NCBI GenBank assembly: GCA_937863205.1
Contig: CALMGA010000505.1
Coordinates: 1-22,140, forward strand
Length of the DNA stretch: 22,140 bases
Origin: an uncultured Beijerinckiaceae bacterium
GTDB taxonomy: Bacteria > Pseudomonadota > Alphaproteobacteria > Rhizobiales > Beijerinckiaceae
Direction of reading: 5' to 3'
This document shows positions 8,396 to 19,071 of the stretch, piece after piece. A model generated the notes under the pieces. That model saw nothing but the letters and a program-made list of their open reading frames with translations. It made no database searches and was not told where the DNA came from. The translations under genes were made by a program, and so were the position numbers. Every line of letters starts with the position of its first letter. The stretch's first letter is position 1.

Positions 8396-9241
8396 ATGCA
8401 GTTCGAACTCGGCTGCCGGCTCGGCTACGACGTCGGCGCGGACGGAACGGCTTTTCTTTTCAACATCGAGGCGCAGACGTTCGAGAGCCAGAAGGTGGTG
8501 ACGGAGGTGCTGACCCTTGATCCGCCGCTGCCGAGCGACACCTGGACCATGCCCGAAAGCGGCAACCGCTATTTCCGCGTCGTCGCTCCCGCCGGCAAGC
8601 TGACCGTCAGCTATCAGGCCACCGTCGATCTCACCTCGCAGCTGACCGACCTCGCTTCGATCGACGAGATCGCGCCGGCGAAGCTTCCGCTGTCGGTGTT
8701 CACGCATCTTTTCCCCAGCCGGTACTGCCAGTCCGACAAGCTGGAGCGCTTCGCGCAGAGCACCTTCGGCCAGCTCGCCCCCGGCTACGCCACGGTCAAC
8801 GGCATCTGCAACTGGATCCACGATTACGTGTCCTACGAGGGCGGCGTGTCCGACGCCCTCACCTCCGCCTTCGATACGGTGACGCAGCGGGCCGGCGTGT
8901 GCCGCGACTTTTCCCACCTCGCCATCGCGCTGTGCCGCACCCTGGGCATTCCCGCCCGCTACGTCAGCGCCTACGCGTCGCAGCTCGACCCACCGGACTT
9001 CCACGCCGTGTTCGAGGCCTATCTCGGCGGTCCGGCCGGGGGCGGCTGGTACGTCTTCGATGCCACACGGATGTCGGACCCGGCCGGGCTGGTGCGCATC
9101 GGCATCGGCCGCGATGCGGCGGAGGTGGCGTTCTGCTCCCCCTACGGCGCGACCGGCTTCGACAAGCCGGAGGTGTGGATCCGCCAGGTCGGTGGGGCCG
9201 GCCTGTCCACCGTTCAGGCCGTGCGGACCTCGGCCATCTAA
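8396..9241 (+). CDS. Transglutaminase-like cysteine protease-fold protein
   Basis: The 281-residue protein has an N-terminal beta-rich region (about 1-120) of the kind found in bacterial transglutaminase-like proteins. The core follows with all three catalytic residues: C169 in RAGVCRDFSH, H203 in DFHAVFEAYL and D222 in WYVFDATR. In this superfamily the triad carries out peptidase, amidase or transglutaminase chemistry; the substrate here cannot be told. There is no signal peptide, so it is probably cytoplasmic. The ATG at 8396 is fixed by AGGAGG at 8384-8389, six bases upstream. An ATG at 8391 is out of frame. The gene follows the HWE kinase at 70 bases on the same strand, with no sequence evidence of a functional link. 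It ends at the 45-base palindrome. Confidence 0.93.
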   Translation: MQFELGCRLGYDVGADGTAFLFNIEAQTFESQKVVTEVLTLDPPLPSDTWTMPESGNRYFRVVAPAGKLTVSYQATVDLTSQLTDLASIDEIAPAKLPLSVFTHLFPSRYCQSDKLERFAQSTFGQLAPGYATVNGICNWIHDYVSYEGGVSDALTSAFDTVTQRAGVCRDFSHLAIALCRTLGIPARYVSAYASQLDPPDFHAVFEAYLGGPAGGGWYVFDATRMSDPAGLVRIGIGRDAAEVAFCSPYGATGFDKPEVWIRQVGGAGLSTVQAVRTSAI

Positions 9242-9286
9242 GCAGGTTCTGATCGCAAAACCGCGGGGCACTTTTGCGAAACCTGC
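9242..9286. repeat. 45-base imperfect palindrome between convergent genes
   Basis: The outer arms GCAGGTT (9242-9248) and AACCTGC (9280-9286) pair perfectly. The inner arms TCGCAAAA (9253-9260) and TTTTGCGA (9272-9279) also pair perfectly. This gives a 15-bp stem with a 4-base bulge and an 11-base loop. The element begins directly after the stop codon of the transglutaminase-like gene and faces the convergent MFS gene. It may act as a bidirectional terminator, although no long T-run follows. In length and layout (AAAAGTG and GGTTTT facing each other across the centre, GCA/TGC ends) it resembles a short palindrome that I recall being scattered through many Hyphomicrobiales genomes. That comparison is from memory. 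I see no second copy in this window. Confidence 0.75.
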
Positions 9287-9354
9287 TCAGGGCGCGCAGG
9301 GGAGAAGGCTCCGACCTGCCGATGAGGCTGCACTTGGCGCTGCGCCCGGCCAAC

Positions 9355-10617
9355 TCAGGGCAGGGCCGGTGCCGTGCTGCCGCGACCGGGAATATCCTTG
9401 GGCTCGCGGGCGATCACGACCGCCATCAGGAGCGAGGCCAGCACGACGAATGCTTCCATCGCGTGGGCCAGCCCGAAATCGCGGCCGGTGGCCGGAATGA
9501 CGAAGGTGGCGATTCCCTGCGTGAACGCGGCGACGGCATAGGCGACGCCCATGCCGAACGAGCGCACCGCATCGGCGAAGCGCTGCGACAGGAAATGCGG
9601 CACCAGGGCGAACACGCCGCTCGACGAGGCGCCGAGCAGCAGCGCCGTGGGCGTCACCACGGAGAGATGCCCCGCGCCCGCGAAGGGAACGATGCCGGCC
9701 ATCGTGATCCCGATGCAGACCAGGACCACCGCCCGTTCGCCCAACCGCGAGGTTGCCCAGCCGCACAGCAGCTTGCCGCCGATCGAACCGATGGAATAAG
9801 CGGCCACCGCGGCGAAGATGCCGTCGGGGGCGAACCCGTGTTCGACCTTCAGCAGCGTCGGGTAGAAGTTGTAAACCGCCGCCGTCTGGAACTGCAGCGC
9901 GGCCATGAACAGGCAGGCCTGCCATGCCGCCGCGTCCAGACGGAAGGCGCCGGTGGCGCGCGCCGGCTCCTTCCGTCTGGATGCGGCCTCGCTCGCGCGC
10001 TCCTGCTGCATGCGCAGCCACACCGGGCTCTCCTGGATGCCGACCCGGATGAAGATCGCCAGCACGGCCGGTACGACGCCGACCAGGAACAGCGATCGCC
10101 AGCCAAAGGCCGGCAGCAGGATCGCCTGCGCGCCGGCGGCGGCGAAGAAGCCGAATTCGTAGCCGGCCATCATCAGCGAGGACGCCACCGAACTGGCCTT
10201 TACCGGAACCGTTTCCATCAGCAGCGCGGCCGACGCCGTCCATTCCCCACCAAAGCCCATGCCGAAGAGGAACTGGACGACGAACAGGGCGCCATAGCTC
10301 CACGCCAAGCCGGACATGCCGGAAAAGGCGGCGAACCAGATCACGCCGATCATGAAGGTGAGCTTGCGGCCGTATCGGTCGGCGAGCCAGCCCCAGCCGA
10401 CGTTGCCGAGGATGCGGCCGAGGCTCTGGGCGGTGATCACCAACCCCATCGCGGTCAGCGACACGTCGAAATGCTTGCCGATCTCCGGCAATACCAGCAG
10501 CAGCGCGACCTGGTCGAAGGCGTCGAGGAACCAGCCGAGGAAGCAGGCGAGCACCAGCCGCCAGTGCGGCCGCAGAAGAGCGAAGGGTCCCTCGCTCGGG
10601 GATACATGCTGGTCCAT
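9355..10617 (-). CDS. MFS transporter, metabolite:H+ symporter type
   Basis: This predicted 420-residue inner-membrane carrier has about twelve hydrophobic segments in two halves, separated by a charged loop (QQERASEAASRRKEPARA). The major facilitator motif between helices 2 and 3 is GWLADRYGRK. The segment FGMGFGGEWTASAALLMETVP in the first half is typical of the sialate/lactate and aromatic-acid:H+ symporter branches. The substrate cannot be read from sequence; organic-acid uptake is the best guess. The ATG at 10617 is supported by GAGG about seven bases upstream, and an upstream in-frame start would add nine residues. The gene lies 134 bases downstream of parB on the same strand, too far to assume one operon, and is convergent with the transglutaminase-like gene. 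Confidence 0.9.
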   Translation of the reverse strand: MDQHVSPSEGPFALLRPHWRLVLACFLGWFLDAFDQVALLLVLPEIGKHFDVSLTAMGLVITAQSLGRILGNVGWGWLADRYGRKLTFMIGVIWFAAFSGMSGLAWSYGALFVVQFLFGMGFGGEWTASAALLMETVPVKASSVASSLMMAGYEFGFFAAAGAQAILLPAFGWRSLFLVGVVPAVLAIFIRVGIQESPVWLRMQQERASEAASRRKEPARATGAFRLDAAAWQACLFMAALQFQTAAVYNFYPTLLKVEHGFAPDGIFAAVAAYSIGSIGGKLLCGWATSRLGERAVVLVCIGITMAGIVPFAGAGHLSVVTPTALLLGASSSGVFALVPHFLSQRFADAVRSFGMGVAYAVAAFTQGIATFVIPATGRDFGLAHAMEAFVVLASLLMAVVIAREPKDIPGRGSTAPALP

Positions 10618-10751
10618 AGCGTTTCCTCGGACGGGAGACTGCAACAGCGTCCGGGATCTGCCAAGTCGTGCGAACGGGAACGGCCGCCCATAGGCTGCAC
10701 AGCGGCAGGCAACGCACAGCTATCTCGGCCGGACGACCTGGGGCTCGCCGG

Positions 10752-11642
10752 TCAGGCGCCGAGCAGGGCCACGATCTTGTCGAGCTGTTCGAGGCTGGCG
10801 TATTTGAGGCGGACTTCGCCGCCCTCGCCCTTGTGGTTGATGTCAACCGCGAGGCCGACGCGGTCGGTCAGGCGGCGTTCCAGCGCTCTCGTATCGGCGT
10901 CCTTCACCTTGCGGCTCACCCTGGCAAAGCCCTCGGCCCGCTCGGCCTCCTCCTTCTCGCGCTTGATGAGATCCTCGATGGCGCGAACGGACAGGCCGCG
11001 GGTCACGATGCGCTCGGCCAGTCCGTCGGGGTCGCCGGCATTGCACAGGGCCCGCGCGTGCCCGGCCGAGATCTGCCCGGACGAGAGAAGATGACGGGTT
11101 CGCTCCGGCAGCTTGAGCAGGCGCAGGGTGTTGTTGACGTGGGGCCGACTCTTGCCGATCACCCTGGCGAGGTCGCCTTGCGAATAGCCGAATTCGATCC
11201 CCAGCCGCTCGTAGCCCTCCGCTTCCTCCAGCGCGTTGAGGTTGGTGCGCTGGACGTTCTCGATGATGGCGATTTCCAGCGCCTGCTTGTCGTCGGCCTC
11301 CACGGTCACGACCGGCACGTCGTGCAGGCCGGCGCGTTGCGCCGCCCGCCAGCGTCGTTCGCCGGCGATGATCTCGTAGGCATCGGCCTGCCCGGCCACG
11401 GTGCGCACCAGGATCGGCTGGATGATGCCCTTTTCGCGCACGGAGTCGGTGAGTTCGGCGAGGTCGGCTTCGTCGAACACGGTGCGGGGGTTGCGCGGGT
11501 TCGGGCGCAGGAACTCGATGGGCAAGCGCTTCTGCCCGCGCACGCGCACCACGGCGTCGGCCTCGCCGCCGCTGTCGCCGATCAGCGCGGCGAGACCGCG
11601 CCCGAGCCGCGAACGCGTCTCCTCTTGAGGTTGGGTTTTCAT
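10752..11642 (-). CDS. parB: Chromosome partitioning protein ParB
   Basis: ParB binds parS, spreads on neighbouring DNA as a CTP-dependent clamp and works with ParA to segregate the chromosome origin. The 296-residue protein has a short N-terminal ParA-contact segment (SRLGRGLAALIG). The N-terminal CTPase domain contains PNPRNPR (47-53), GERRWRA (94-100) and ENVQR (128-132). The central helix-turn-helix (YSQGDLARVIGKSRPHVNNTL, about 150-170) makes the parS contact, and the C-terminal dimerisation domain ends YASLEQLDKIVALLGA. The ATG at 11642 gives the usual family length; a longer in-frame start at 11693 would overlap parA. It follows parA at a 40-base gap in the standard order. A perfect parS lies in the same cluster at 15165-15180. 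Confidence 0.98.
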   Translation of the reverse strand: MKTQPQEETRSRLGRGLAALIGDSGGEADAVVRVRGQKRLPIEFLRPNPRNPRTVFDEADLAELTDSVREKGIIQPILVRTVAGQADAYEIIAGERRWRAAQRAGLHDVPVVTVEADDKQALEIAIIENVQRTNLNALEEAEGYERLGIEFGYSQGDLARVIGKSRPHVNNTLRLLKLPERTRHLLSSGQISAGHARALCNAGDPDGLAERIVTRGLSVRAIEDLIKREKEEAERAEGFARVSRKVKDADTRALERRLTDRVGLAVDINHKGEGGEVRLKYASLEQLDKIVALLGA

Positions 11643-11682
11643 CTCTGTCGATCCATGGGTGCGCGAGGGGCGGCGCGCGAAG

Positions 11683-12510
11683 TCAAGCGGCACGAAGATG
11701 CTGCTCGCGGCGGATCACCTCCGAGGCGAGCTTGAGGTAGGCTTGGCTGCCCGGGCATTTCAGGTCGTAGAGAAGCGCAGGCTTGCCGTGCGAGGGGGCT
11801 TCCGAGATGCGGACGTTGCGCGGGATCACCGTGTCGTAGACCTTGTCGCCGAGGAAGCCGCGCACGTCGGCCACGACCTGGTTGGCGAGATTGTTGCGGG
11901 CATCGAACATGGTCAGCACCACCCCGTGGATGGCGAGGCTCGGGTTCAGCGTGCCCTTGACCTGTTCCACCGTGGACAACAGCTGCGACAAGCCTTCGAG
12001 GGCGAAGAACTCGCACTGCAGCGGCACGAGAACGGCGTGGGCGGCGGCGAGCGCATTGATCGTCAGCAGGTTGAGCGAGGGCGGGCAGTCGATCAGCACG
12101 TAGGTGTAGCCCTCCGCGCCGGGCGCGCGGCGATGGCCCTGCTCGGCATCGAAGTCCAGGACGGCGTTGCGCAGCTTGTAGGCGCGGTCCTTCTCGCCGG
12201 CGATTTCCAGCTCGATGCCCAGCAGGTCCATGGTGGAGGGTGCCACCGACAGCCGCGGCACGGCCGTTTCCTGCACGGCCTCGGCGAGCGAGGCTTCGCC
12301 GGCCATCACGTGGTAGGTCGAGGTTTGCCGGTGCCGGCGGTCGATGCCGAGGCCGGTCGAGGCGTTGCCCTGCGGATCGAGGTCGACGATCAGCACGCGC
12401 TCGTTGATCGCGGCCAGCGCCGTGCCGAGGTTGATCGCCGTCGTGGTCTTGCCGACGCCACCCTTCTGGTTGGCGAGGGCAAGGACCCGCAGAACAGTTG
12501 CCAGCGGCAC
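11683..12510 (-). CDS. parA: Chromosome partitioning ATPase ParA
   Basis: ParA is a Walker-type ATPase that binds nucleoid DNA and forms the gradient along which ParB-parS complexes move. The deviant Walker A motif KGGVGKTT is at residues 16-23, preceded by the typical LRVLALANQ. The Walker A' region VDLDPQGNASTGLG and the Walker B region VLIDCPPSLNLLT are intact. The family C-terminal pattern, including IPRNVRISEAPSHGKP, is also present. I prefer the GTG at 12510 (275 aa) because GGAG (12520-12523) lies nine bases upstream. The GTG at 12525 would overlap rsmG by 11 bases, has no Shine-Dalgarno and would add five residues. It is packed directly behind rsmG and ahead of parB. Confidence 0.97.
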   Translation of the reverse strand: MPLATVLRVLALANQKGGVGKTTTAINLGTALAAINERVLIVDLDPQGNASTGLGIDRRHRQTSTYHVMAGEASLAEAVQETAVPRLSVAPSTMDLLGIELEIAGEKDRAYKLRNAVLDFDAEQGHRRAPGAEGYTYVLIDCPPSLNLLTINALAAAHAVLVPLQCEFFALEGLSQLLSTVEQVKGTLNPSLAIHGVVLTMFDARNNLANQVVADVRGFLGDKVYDTVIPRNVRISEAPSHGKPALLYDLKCPGSQAYLKLASEVIRREQHLRAA

Positions 12511-12514
12511 GGCA

Positions 12515-13192
12515 TCAATCTCCACCGGCCGGGCAGGCGGCCGTTTCGGGCGCGGCGGCCCTGACGATCAGGAGGCTCGCTCCGCTCCGGGTACGACTGG
12601 GAACGGATTCGAAGCGGAATCTACGTGCCCCCTCGGACGCGGTCAATTCGGCCTCGACGGTTTCGCCCCGGGGAAACACGCCGGTGGCGCCGGCGGCGAG
12701 CAAGGGCGCCGCCAGCATGAGGAGTTGCGGCAAGGGCGCGAGCGCCCGCGCGCTCACCGCCTCGATGGGCTCGGTCAGGGCCGGCACGACGCTCTCGATG
12801 CGGGCGGCATGGATCACCACCGGCGCGCCGGTTTCCCGCCCGACCTCGCGAAGAAAGGCGGCCTTGCGCTTGTCGCTCTCCACGAGGTGCACGCGCGCGC
12901 CCGGCTCGTCGGCGAGGACGATGGCGGTAACGAGGCCGGGAAATCCGCCGCCCGAGCCGAGATCGGCCCAGAGCCGGGCTTGCGGCAGCGCCGCCGCGAC
13001 CTGCAGGCAATCGCCGATGTGGCGCGTCCACAGTTCAGGGAGCGTTGCCGGCGAAACCAAGTTGATCGTCGCCTGCCAGCGCACGAGCAGGGTCGCGTAA
13101 AGGTCGAGGCGGCGACGCGTCGCCTCCGGCAGGCCGTCGAGAACGGCGTCGCGATCCCTCATCTGCTGCGACGCGGGCTGCGAACGAGACAC
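12515..13192 (-). CDS. rsmG: 16S rRNA (guanine527-N7)-methyltransferase RsmG
   Basis: RsmG (GidB) uses S-adenosylmethionine to methylate N7 of G527 in 16S rRNA; loss of this mark is known in other bacteria to give low-level streptomycin resistance. The 225-residue protein shows the family motifs in order: RWQATINLVS (38-47), LWTRHIGDC (54-62, where many homologues have RHxxDS) and the SAM-binding loop DLGSGGGFPG (77-86). VESDKRKAAFLREV and SARALAPL follow. The GTG at 13192 begins MSRSQPASQ and leaves one base after the mnmG stop. The ATG at 13162 is an alternative, ten residues shorter. Neither has a strong ribosome binding site, which suits translational coupling to mnmG. Confidence 0.96.
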   Translation of the reverse strand: MSRSQPASQQMRDRDAVLDGLPEATRRRLDLYATLLVRWQATINLVSPATLPELWTRHIGDCLQVAAALPQARLWADLGSGGGFPGLVTAIVLADEPGARVHLVESDKRKAAFLREVGRETGAPVVIHAARIESVVPALTEPIEAVSARALAPLPQLLMLAAPLLAAGATGVFPRGETVEAELTASEGARRFRFESVPSRTRSGASLLIVRAAAPETAACPAGGD

Positions 13193-13193
13193 G

Positions 13194-15086
13194 TTACGCG
13201 CTGGCCTGATCCGGCGGCCGCGAGCGGCGGGCATGGGCGGCGAGCAGGGTCAGCGCGCTCGGCGTCATGCCCTCAATGCGGCCGGCCTGCCCCATCGTCG
13301 CCGGGCGCACCAGGGCGAGCCGCGCCTTGATCTCGTTGGACAGGCCGGGCAGCGCGGCGACGTCGAGGTCGGCGGGGATGACGAGGCCTTCGTCGCGGCG
13401 GAAGGCGGCGATGTCGGCCGCCTGCCGGTCGAGGTAGACGGCATAGCTCGCATCAATGGCGAGCTGGGTGGCGGTGGTGGCGGAAACGCCGGCCAGCGCC
13501 GGCCAGATCGCGCGCAGCCGATCGAAGGTCACGCCGGGAAAGCCGAGCAGGTCGAAGCCGCTGCGGCGCACCCCGTCGCGGTTGACGGCGAGGCCGTGAG
13601 CGGCGGCCTCGTTGGGCGAGAGCATTTCCCGACGCAGCACGCCGAGGGCCGCCTCGTAGGCCGCCGCCTTGGCGGCATAAGCGCGGTCGCGTTCGCCGCC
13701 GACGAGGCCGAGGGTGAGCCCGCGACCGGTCAGACGCGCATCGGCGTTGTCGGCGCGCAGGGTCAGCCGGTATTCGGCCCGCGAGGTGAACATGCGGTAG
13801 GGCTCGCTGACGCCGCGGGTGACGAGGTCGTCCACCATCACGCCGAGGTAGGCCTCGCTGCGGTCGAAGACAGCCGGTGCGGTGCCGGCGGCGTGACGGG
13901 CGGCGTTGAGGCCGGCGAGAAGGCCCTGGCCGGCCGCTTCCTCGTAACCGGTGGTGCCGTTGATCTGCCCGGCCAGGAAAAGCCCGGCGACGCGCTTGGT
14001 TTCCAGCGCGAACGTCAGTTCGCGCGGGTCGATGTAATCGTATTCGATGGCGTAGCCCGGCTTGAGCACGGTGACGTGGGCGAGGCCGGGGATGGTGCGC
14101 AGGAAGCGGTCCTGCACGGCGGCCGGCAGCGAGGTCGAGATGCCGTTGGGGTAGATCGTGGGATCGTCGAGCCCTTCCGGCTCCAGGAAGATCTGGTGCG
14201 AGGCGCGTCCGGCAAAGCGCGAAACCTTGTCCTCGATCGAGGGGCAGTATCGCGGACCACGACCGGAGATGGCGCCGGAGTACACCGCCGAGAGCGCGAG
14301 GTTGTCGGCGATGAGGCGGTGCCCGGCCTCGGTGGTCCCGGTGACGAAGCAGTCGACCTGCGGGTTGCGGATCGCGCGGGTGAGGAAGGAGAAGGGCTCC
14401 GGCTCGGGATCGCCGCCCTGCCGCTCCAGGCTCGCCCAATCGATGGTGCGCCCATCGAGGCGCGGCGGCGTGCCGGTCTTCAAGCGGCCGAGCGCGAAGC
14501 CGTGGCGAACGAGGCTGGCGGACAGGCGCTGCGAGGCCGCGTCGCCGTCGCGCCCGGCCGCCCAGCGCTCGGCGCCGCGATGGATGACGCCGTTGAGGAA
14601 GGTGCCGGTTGTGAGCACCGCCGCGCCGCAGGCGAGACGGCGCCCGTCGGCGAGAGCGACGCCGGCGAGCCGGCCATCGACGACGTCCAGCTCCGCCGCC
14701 TCCCCCTCACAGAGCGTGAGGCCGGGAACCTCGGCCAGGGCCGCCGCCATCGCCTCGCGGTAGAGCCGGCGGTCGGCCTGGGCGCGCGGTCCGCGTACCG
14801 CCGCCCCCTTGGATCGGTTCAGAACCCGGAACTGGATGCCGGCGGCATCGGCGACGCGGCCCATCAAGCCGTCGAGCGCATCGATCTCGCGTACGAGATG
14901 GCCCTTGCCGAGGCCGCCGATCGCGGGGTTGCAGGACATCACCCCCACGGTACCGCGCTTGTGCGTGACGAGGGCCGTGCGCGCCCCGATGCGCGCGGCG
15001 GCGGCGGCGGCCTCGCAGCCGGCATGGCCACCGCCGACCACGATCACGTCAAAAATCTCGCCCGCGCTGCTCAAGACTGGCCGCAT
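13194..15086 (-). CDS. mnmG: tRNA uridine-5-carboxymethylaminomethyl synthesis enzyme MnmG
   Basis: MnmG (GidA) is the FAD enzyme that, with the GTPase MnmE, adds the (carboxymethyl)aminomethyl group to C5 of the wobble uridine of certain tRNAs. At 630 residues it has normal length. The FAD-binding loop GGGHAGCEA (18-26) is intact. So are the catalytic-cysteine region [23 protein letters not shown], the second family signature in [14 protein letters not shown], and the helical C-terminal domain ending in the MnmE-interaction region. The ATG at 15086 fits the family N-terminus; the frame upstream is open but contains the parS site. It starts the mnmG-rsmG-parA-parB run, whose genes are separated by 1, 4 and 40 bases, so one transcript is likely. 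Confidence 0.98.
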   Translation of the reverse strand: MRPVLSSAGEIFDVIVVGGGHAGCEAAAAAARIGARTALVTHKRGTVGVMSCNPAIGGLGKGHLVREIDALDGLMGRVADAAGIQFRVLNRSKGAAVRGPRAQADRRLYREAMAAALAEVPGLTLCEGEAAELDVVDGRLAGVALADGRRLACGAAVLTTGTFLNGVIHRGAERWAAGRDGDAASQRLSASLVRHGFALGRLKTGTPPRLDGRTIDWASLERQGGDPEPEPFSFLTRAIRNPQVDCFVTGTTEAGHRLIADNLALSAVYSGAISGRGPRYCPSIEDKVSRFAGRASHQIFLEPEGLDDPTIYPNGISTSLPAAVQDRFLRTIPGLAHVTVLKPGYAIEYDYIDPRELTFALETKRVAGLFLAGQINGTTGYEEAAGQGLLAGLNAARHAAGTAPAVFDRSEAYLGVMVDDLVTRGVSEPYRMFTSRAEYRLTLRADNADARLTGRGLTLGLVGGERDRAYAAKAAAYEAALGVLRREMLSPNEAAAHGLAVNRDGVRRSGFDLLGFPGVTFDRLRAIWPALAGVSATTATQLAIDASYAVYLDRQAADIAAFRRDEGLVIPADLDVAALPGLSNEIKARLALVRPATMGQAGRIEGMTPSALTLLAAHARRSRPPDQASA

Positions 15087-15164
15087 CCGTCCGTGGAAAC
15101 CCCGACCTTGGCTTACACCCGGCGAACGCGAATGTCCTGCGCTGCGGAACCACACGGGGCCGAG

Positions 15165-15180
15165 TGTTTCACGTGAAACA
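15165..15180. promoter_or_regulatory. parS: parS centromere site (ParB binding)
   Basis: The 16 bases TGTTTCACGTGAAACA form a perfect palindrome matching the bacterial chromosomal parS consensus. The site is 78 bases upstream of mnmG and 83 bases upstream of the small divergent gene, in the cluster that encodes parA and parB. Isolated half-sites TGTTTC recur at 15230-15235 and 15242-15247, 12 bases apart; they do not form a second full site. ParB would load here and spread over the neighbouring genes. Confidence 0.95.
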
Positions 15181-15263
15181 GGCGAACGGAGGCGGAACCT
15201 CGGGGAACGATCCCGTCCGCCGCGCACTGTGTTTCGGCAGATGTTTCAGGCGAGGAGTGTTCC

Positions 15264-15587
15264 ATGGCAAGCCTTTATCCCGTGGCCGGCGCCGCCGTCG
15301 CGTTCGCCGGCGCCGACAAGCTGGTCGGACGCGGCTATGACGGCCTGTTCCATCATCTGGGCTGGAGCGAGGAGCAGGTCCGCGCCGCCGCACTCGCTGA
15401 GACGACCGGCGGCCTGCTGATGATGATGCGGGCGACGCGGCGTATCGGCGGCGCCCTGGTCGCGGCCGTGTCCACGGTGGTCCTCCTCAACGAACTCGGT
15501 CGCGGCGACACCAAGCTCGCCGCCTCGCGCGCGCTGGTGCTCGCTTCCGGCGTCGCCGCCTTCGTCGCGCCGGGATCGAAGGACTGA
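15264..15587 (+). CDS. Small membrane protein of unknown function, possibly DoxX-like
   Basis: I do not recognise this gene with confidence. It encodes 107 residues with about four hydrophobic stretches: LYPVAGAAVAFAGADKLVG, ALAETTGGLLMMM, GGALVAAVSTVVLLNEL and RALVLASGVAAFVAP. This layout, with a Gly-rich second helix and a basic loop (RATRR) before the third, is reminiscent of small DoxX-like inner-membrane proteins. That is inference from shape, not a firm match. The ATG has AGGAG (15253-15257) six bases upstream, which supports real translation. It sits on the plus strand between mnmG, from which it diverges across the parS region, and mnmE, with which it converges. It therefore splits a pair of genes that are often adjacent. 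Confidence 0.72.
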   Translation: MASLYPVAGAAVAFAGADKLVGRGYDGLFHHLGWSEEQVRAAALAETTGGLLMMMRATRRIGGALVAAVSTVVLLNELGRGDTKLAASRALVLASGVAAFVAPGSKD

Positions 15588-15637
15588 CGCATCGGACCGG
15601 AGATCGGCTTGGCTCCGCTGCTTCGGCGCCGCGCGGC

Positions 15638-16963
15638 TTATTTCCCGATGCAGAAGCGCGAGAAGATGTCGCCGAGCACGTCCTCGACGTCGACGGCGCC
15701 GATCAGCCGATCGAGGGCGCTGCGCGCCGCCCGCAGCTCTTCGGCGAGGAGTTCGGGCGGGGGCGCCTGCGCTGCCCGGTCCAGTGCGGCGAGCGCAGAG
15801 GTGAAGGCGCGTCTGTGACGCTCGCGGGCAATCAAACCGCCGCCGCCGGCAAGGTTGCCGGCGAAGGCCGTCAGGCGGGTCAGCAGGACGTCGAGGTTGT
15901 GCCCGGTCAGCGAGCTGATCGCCAAAACCCCGTCCGCCTCGGCGTCGGCAAGCTGCCGAACGCCCGGAAGGTCCGACTTCGCCGCGAGGTGCCAGACCGG
16001 CGCTTCGCCGGCCGGTGGCTCGCCCTCTCCCGGACCTTGCTCCAGCCAGAGCACGAGGTCGGCCGCGCCGGCCCGTTCGCGGGCGCGGCGGATCCCGATC
16101 TGCTCGACCGGCTCGGACGTGTCGCGCAGGCCGGCGGTATCGACCAGCGTCACCGGGCAGCCGCCGAGGTCGAGGTGAACCTCGATCGGATCGCGGGTGG
16201 TACCGGCCACCGCCGACACGATCGCCGCCTCGCGCCGGACCAAGGCGTTGAGCAGCGTGGACTTGCCGGTGTTGGGCGGCCCGGCGATCACCACCTGCAC
16301 CCCCTCGCGCAGCCGCTCGGCCGCCGATCCTGCCGCCAGCTCGCGGCGCAGGGCCGCGCGCACCGGGTCGATGGCCGCGCCGACCCCGGCCGGCAGCATT
16401 TCGGCAAGGTCGACGTCGTCGGCGAAGTCGATCGCCGTTTCCACCAGCGCCGCCGCCTCGATCAGCGCCGCCCGCCAGGGCGCCGATGCCTGGCGCATCG
16501 CGCCGCCGAGCTGGCGCTGCGCCTGCTTGCGCTGCCAATCGGTATCGGCCTCGATCAGGTCGGCGAGGCCTTCCAGCTGGGCGAGGTCGAGGCGGCCGTT
16601 GCGGAAGGCGCGGCGGGCGAACTCGCCGGGTTCGGCCGGCCGCAGCCCCGGCTGACTGGCAAGAGCGGCGAGCACGGCCCGGACCACAGCCGGTCCGCCG
16701 TGCAGATGAAACTCTACGCCCGCTTCGCCGCTCTCGCTCGCTCCGGCGGCGAAGGCGATCACCAGGGCGTGGTCGAGCGTGTCGCCGGTGGCGGGGTCGC
16801 GCAGCCGGGCAAGGGTTGCCCGCCGCGCCTCGGGCAGCCGGCCGGCGAGCGCGCGGGCGACGTCGGGCGCGTGCGGACCGGACACGCGGATGACCGCGAT
16901 GGCCGAGCGGCCCGCGCCAGTGGCGAGCGCGAAGATGGTGTCCCCAGGCTCAATCGGCCGCAA
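15638..16963 (-). CDS. mnmE: tRNA modification GTPase MnmE
   Basis: MnmE (TrmE) is the GTPase partner of MnmG in wobble-uridine modification. The 441-residue protein has an N-terminal folate-binding domain beginning DTIFALATGAGRSAIAVIR and including EFHLHGGP. A helical domain with an embedded G domain follows: G1 GPPNTGKS (228-235), G2 GTTRD (254-258), G3 DTAG (275-278) and a G4 equivalent AKSD (328-331) in place of the textbook NKxD. The C-terminal CIGK motif, with the conserved cysteine C438, is the last four residues. No in-frame ATG precedes the conserved start, so the TTG at 16963 is the likely initiator, with a G-rich run about seven bases upstream. It is divergent from the DUF255 gene across 47 bases. 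Confidence 0.97.
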   Translation of the reverse strand: MRPIEPGDTIFALATGAGRSAIAVIRVSGPHAPDVARALAGRLPEARRATLARLRDPATGDTLDHALVIAFAAGASESGEAGVEFHLHGGPAVVRAVLAALASQPGLRPAEPGEFARRAFRNGRLDLAQLEGLADLIEADTDWQRKQAQRQLGGAMRQASAPWRAALIEAAALVETAIDFADDVDLAEMLPAGVGAAIDPVRAALRRELAAGSAAERLREGVQVVIAGPPNTGKSTLLNALVRREAAIVSAVAGTTRDPIEVHLDLGGCPVTLVDTAGLRDTSEPVEQIGIRRARERAGAADLVLWLEQGPGEGEPPAGEAPVWHLAAKSDLPGVRQLADAEADGVLAISSLTGHNLDVLLTRLTAFAGNLAGGGGLIARERHRRAFTSALAALDRAAQAPPPELLAEELRAARSALDRLIGAVDVEDVLGDIFSRFCIGK

Positions 16964-17010
16964 TCTTCGACCCCCGACGAGCCGCAGCTTTCTTCGCGCG
17001 GCGGAATTAG

Positions 17011-19068
<2,058 letters not shown>

Positions 19069-19071
19069 CGG

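Noticed and set aside
9274..11094. Plus-strand open frame spanning the MFS gene and the 3' part of parB
   Set aside because: It crosses two well-supported genes in antisense and has repetitive His/Gln/Arg-rich composition without any motif.
13161..13200. ACACGTTACG near the rsmG start as a degenerate parS
   Set aside because: Only the central CACGT part resembles parS and the flanks do not; it is explained by the mnmG stop and rsmG start.
13233..15176. Long plus-strand open frame across mnmG (647 codons)
   Set aside because: It is antisense to a clear full-length MnmG, and its composition is Gly/Ala/Val/Arg-rich noise.
15230..15247. Second parS site from the repeated TGTTTC half-sites
   Set aside because: Both are in the same orientation and neither is followed by the complementary ACGTGAAACA half, so they are not a full site.
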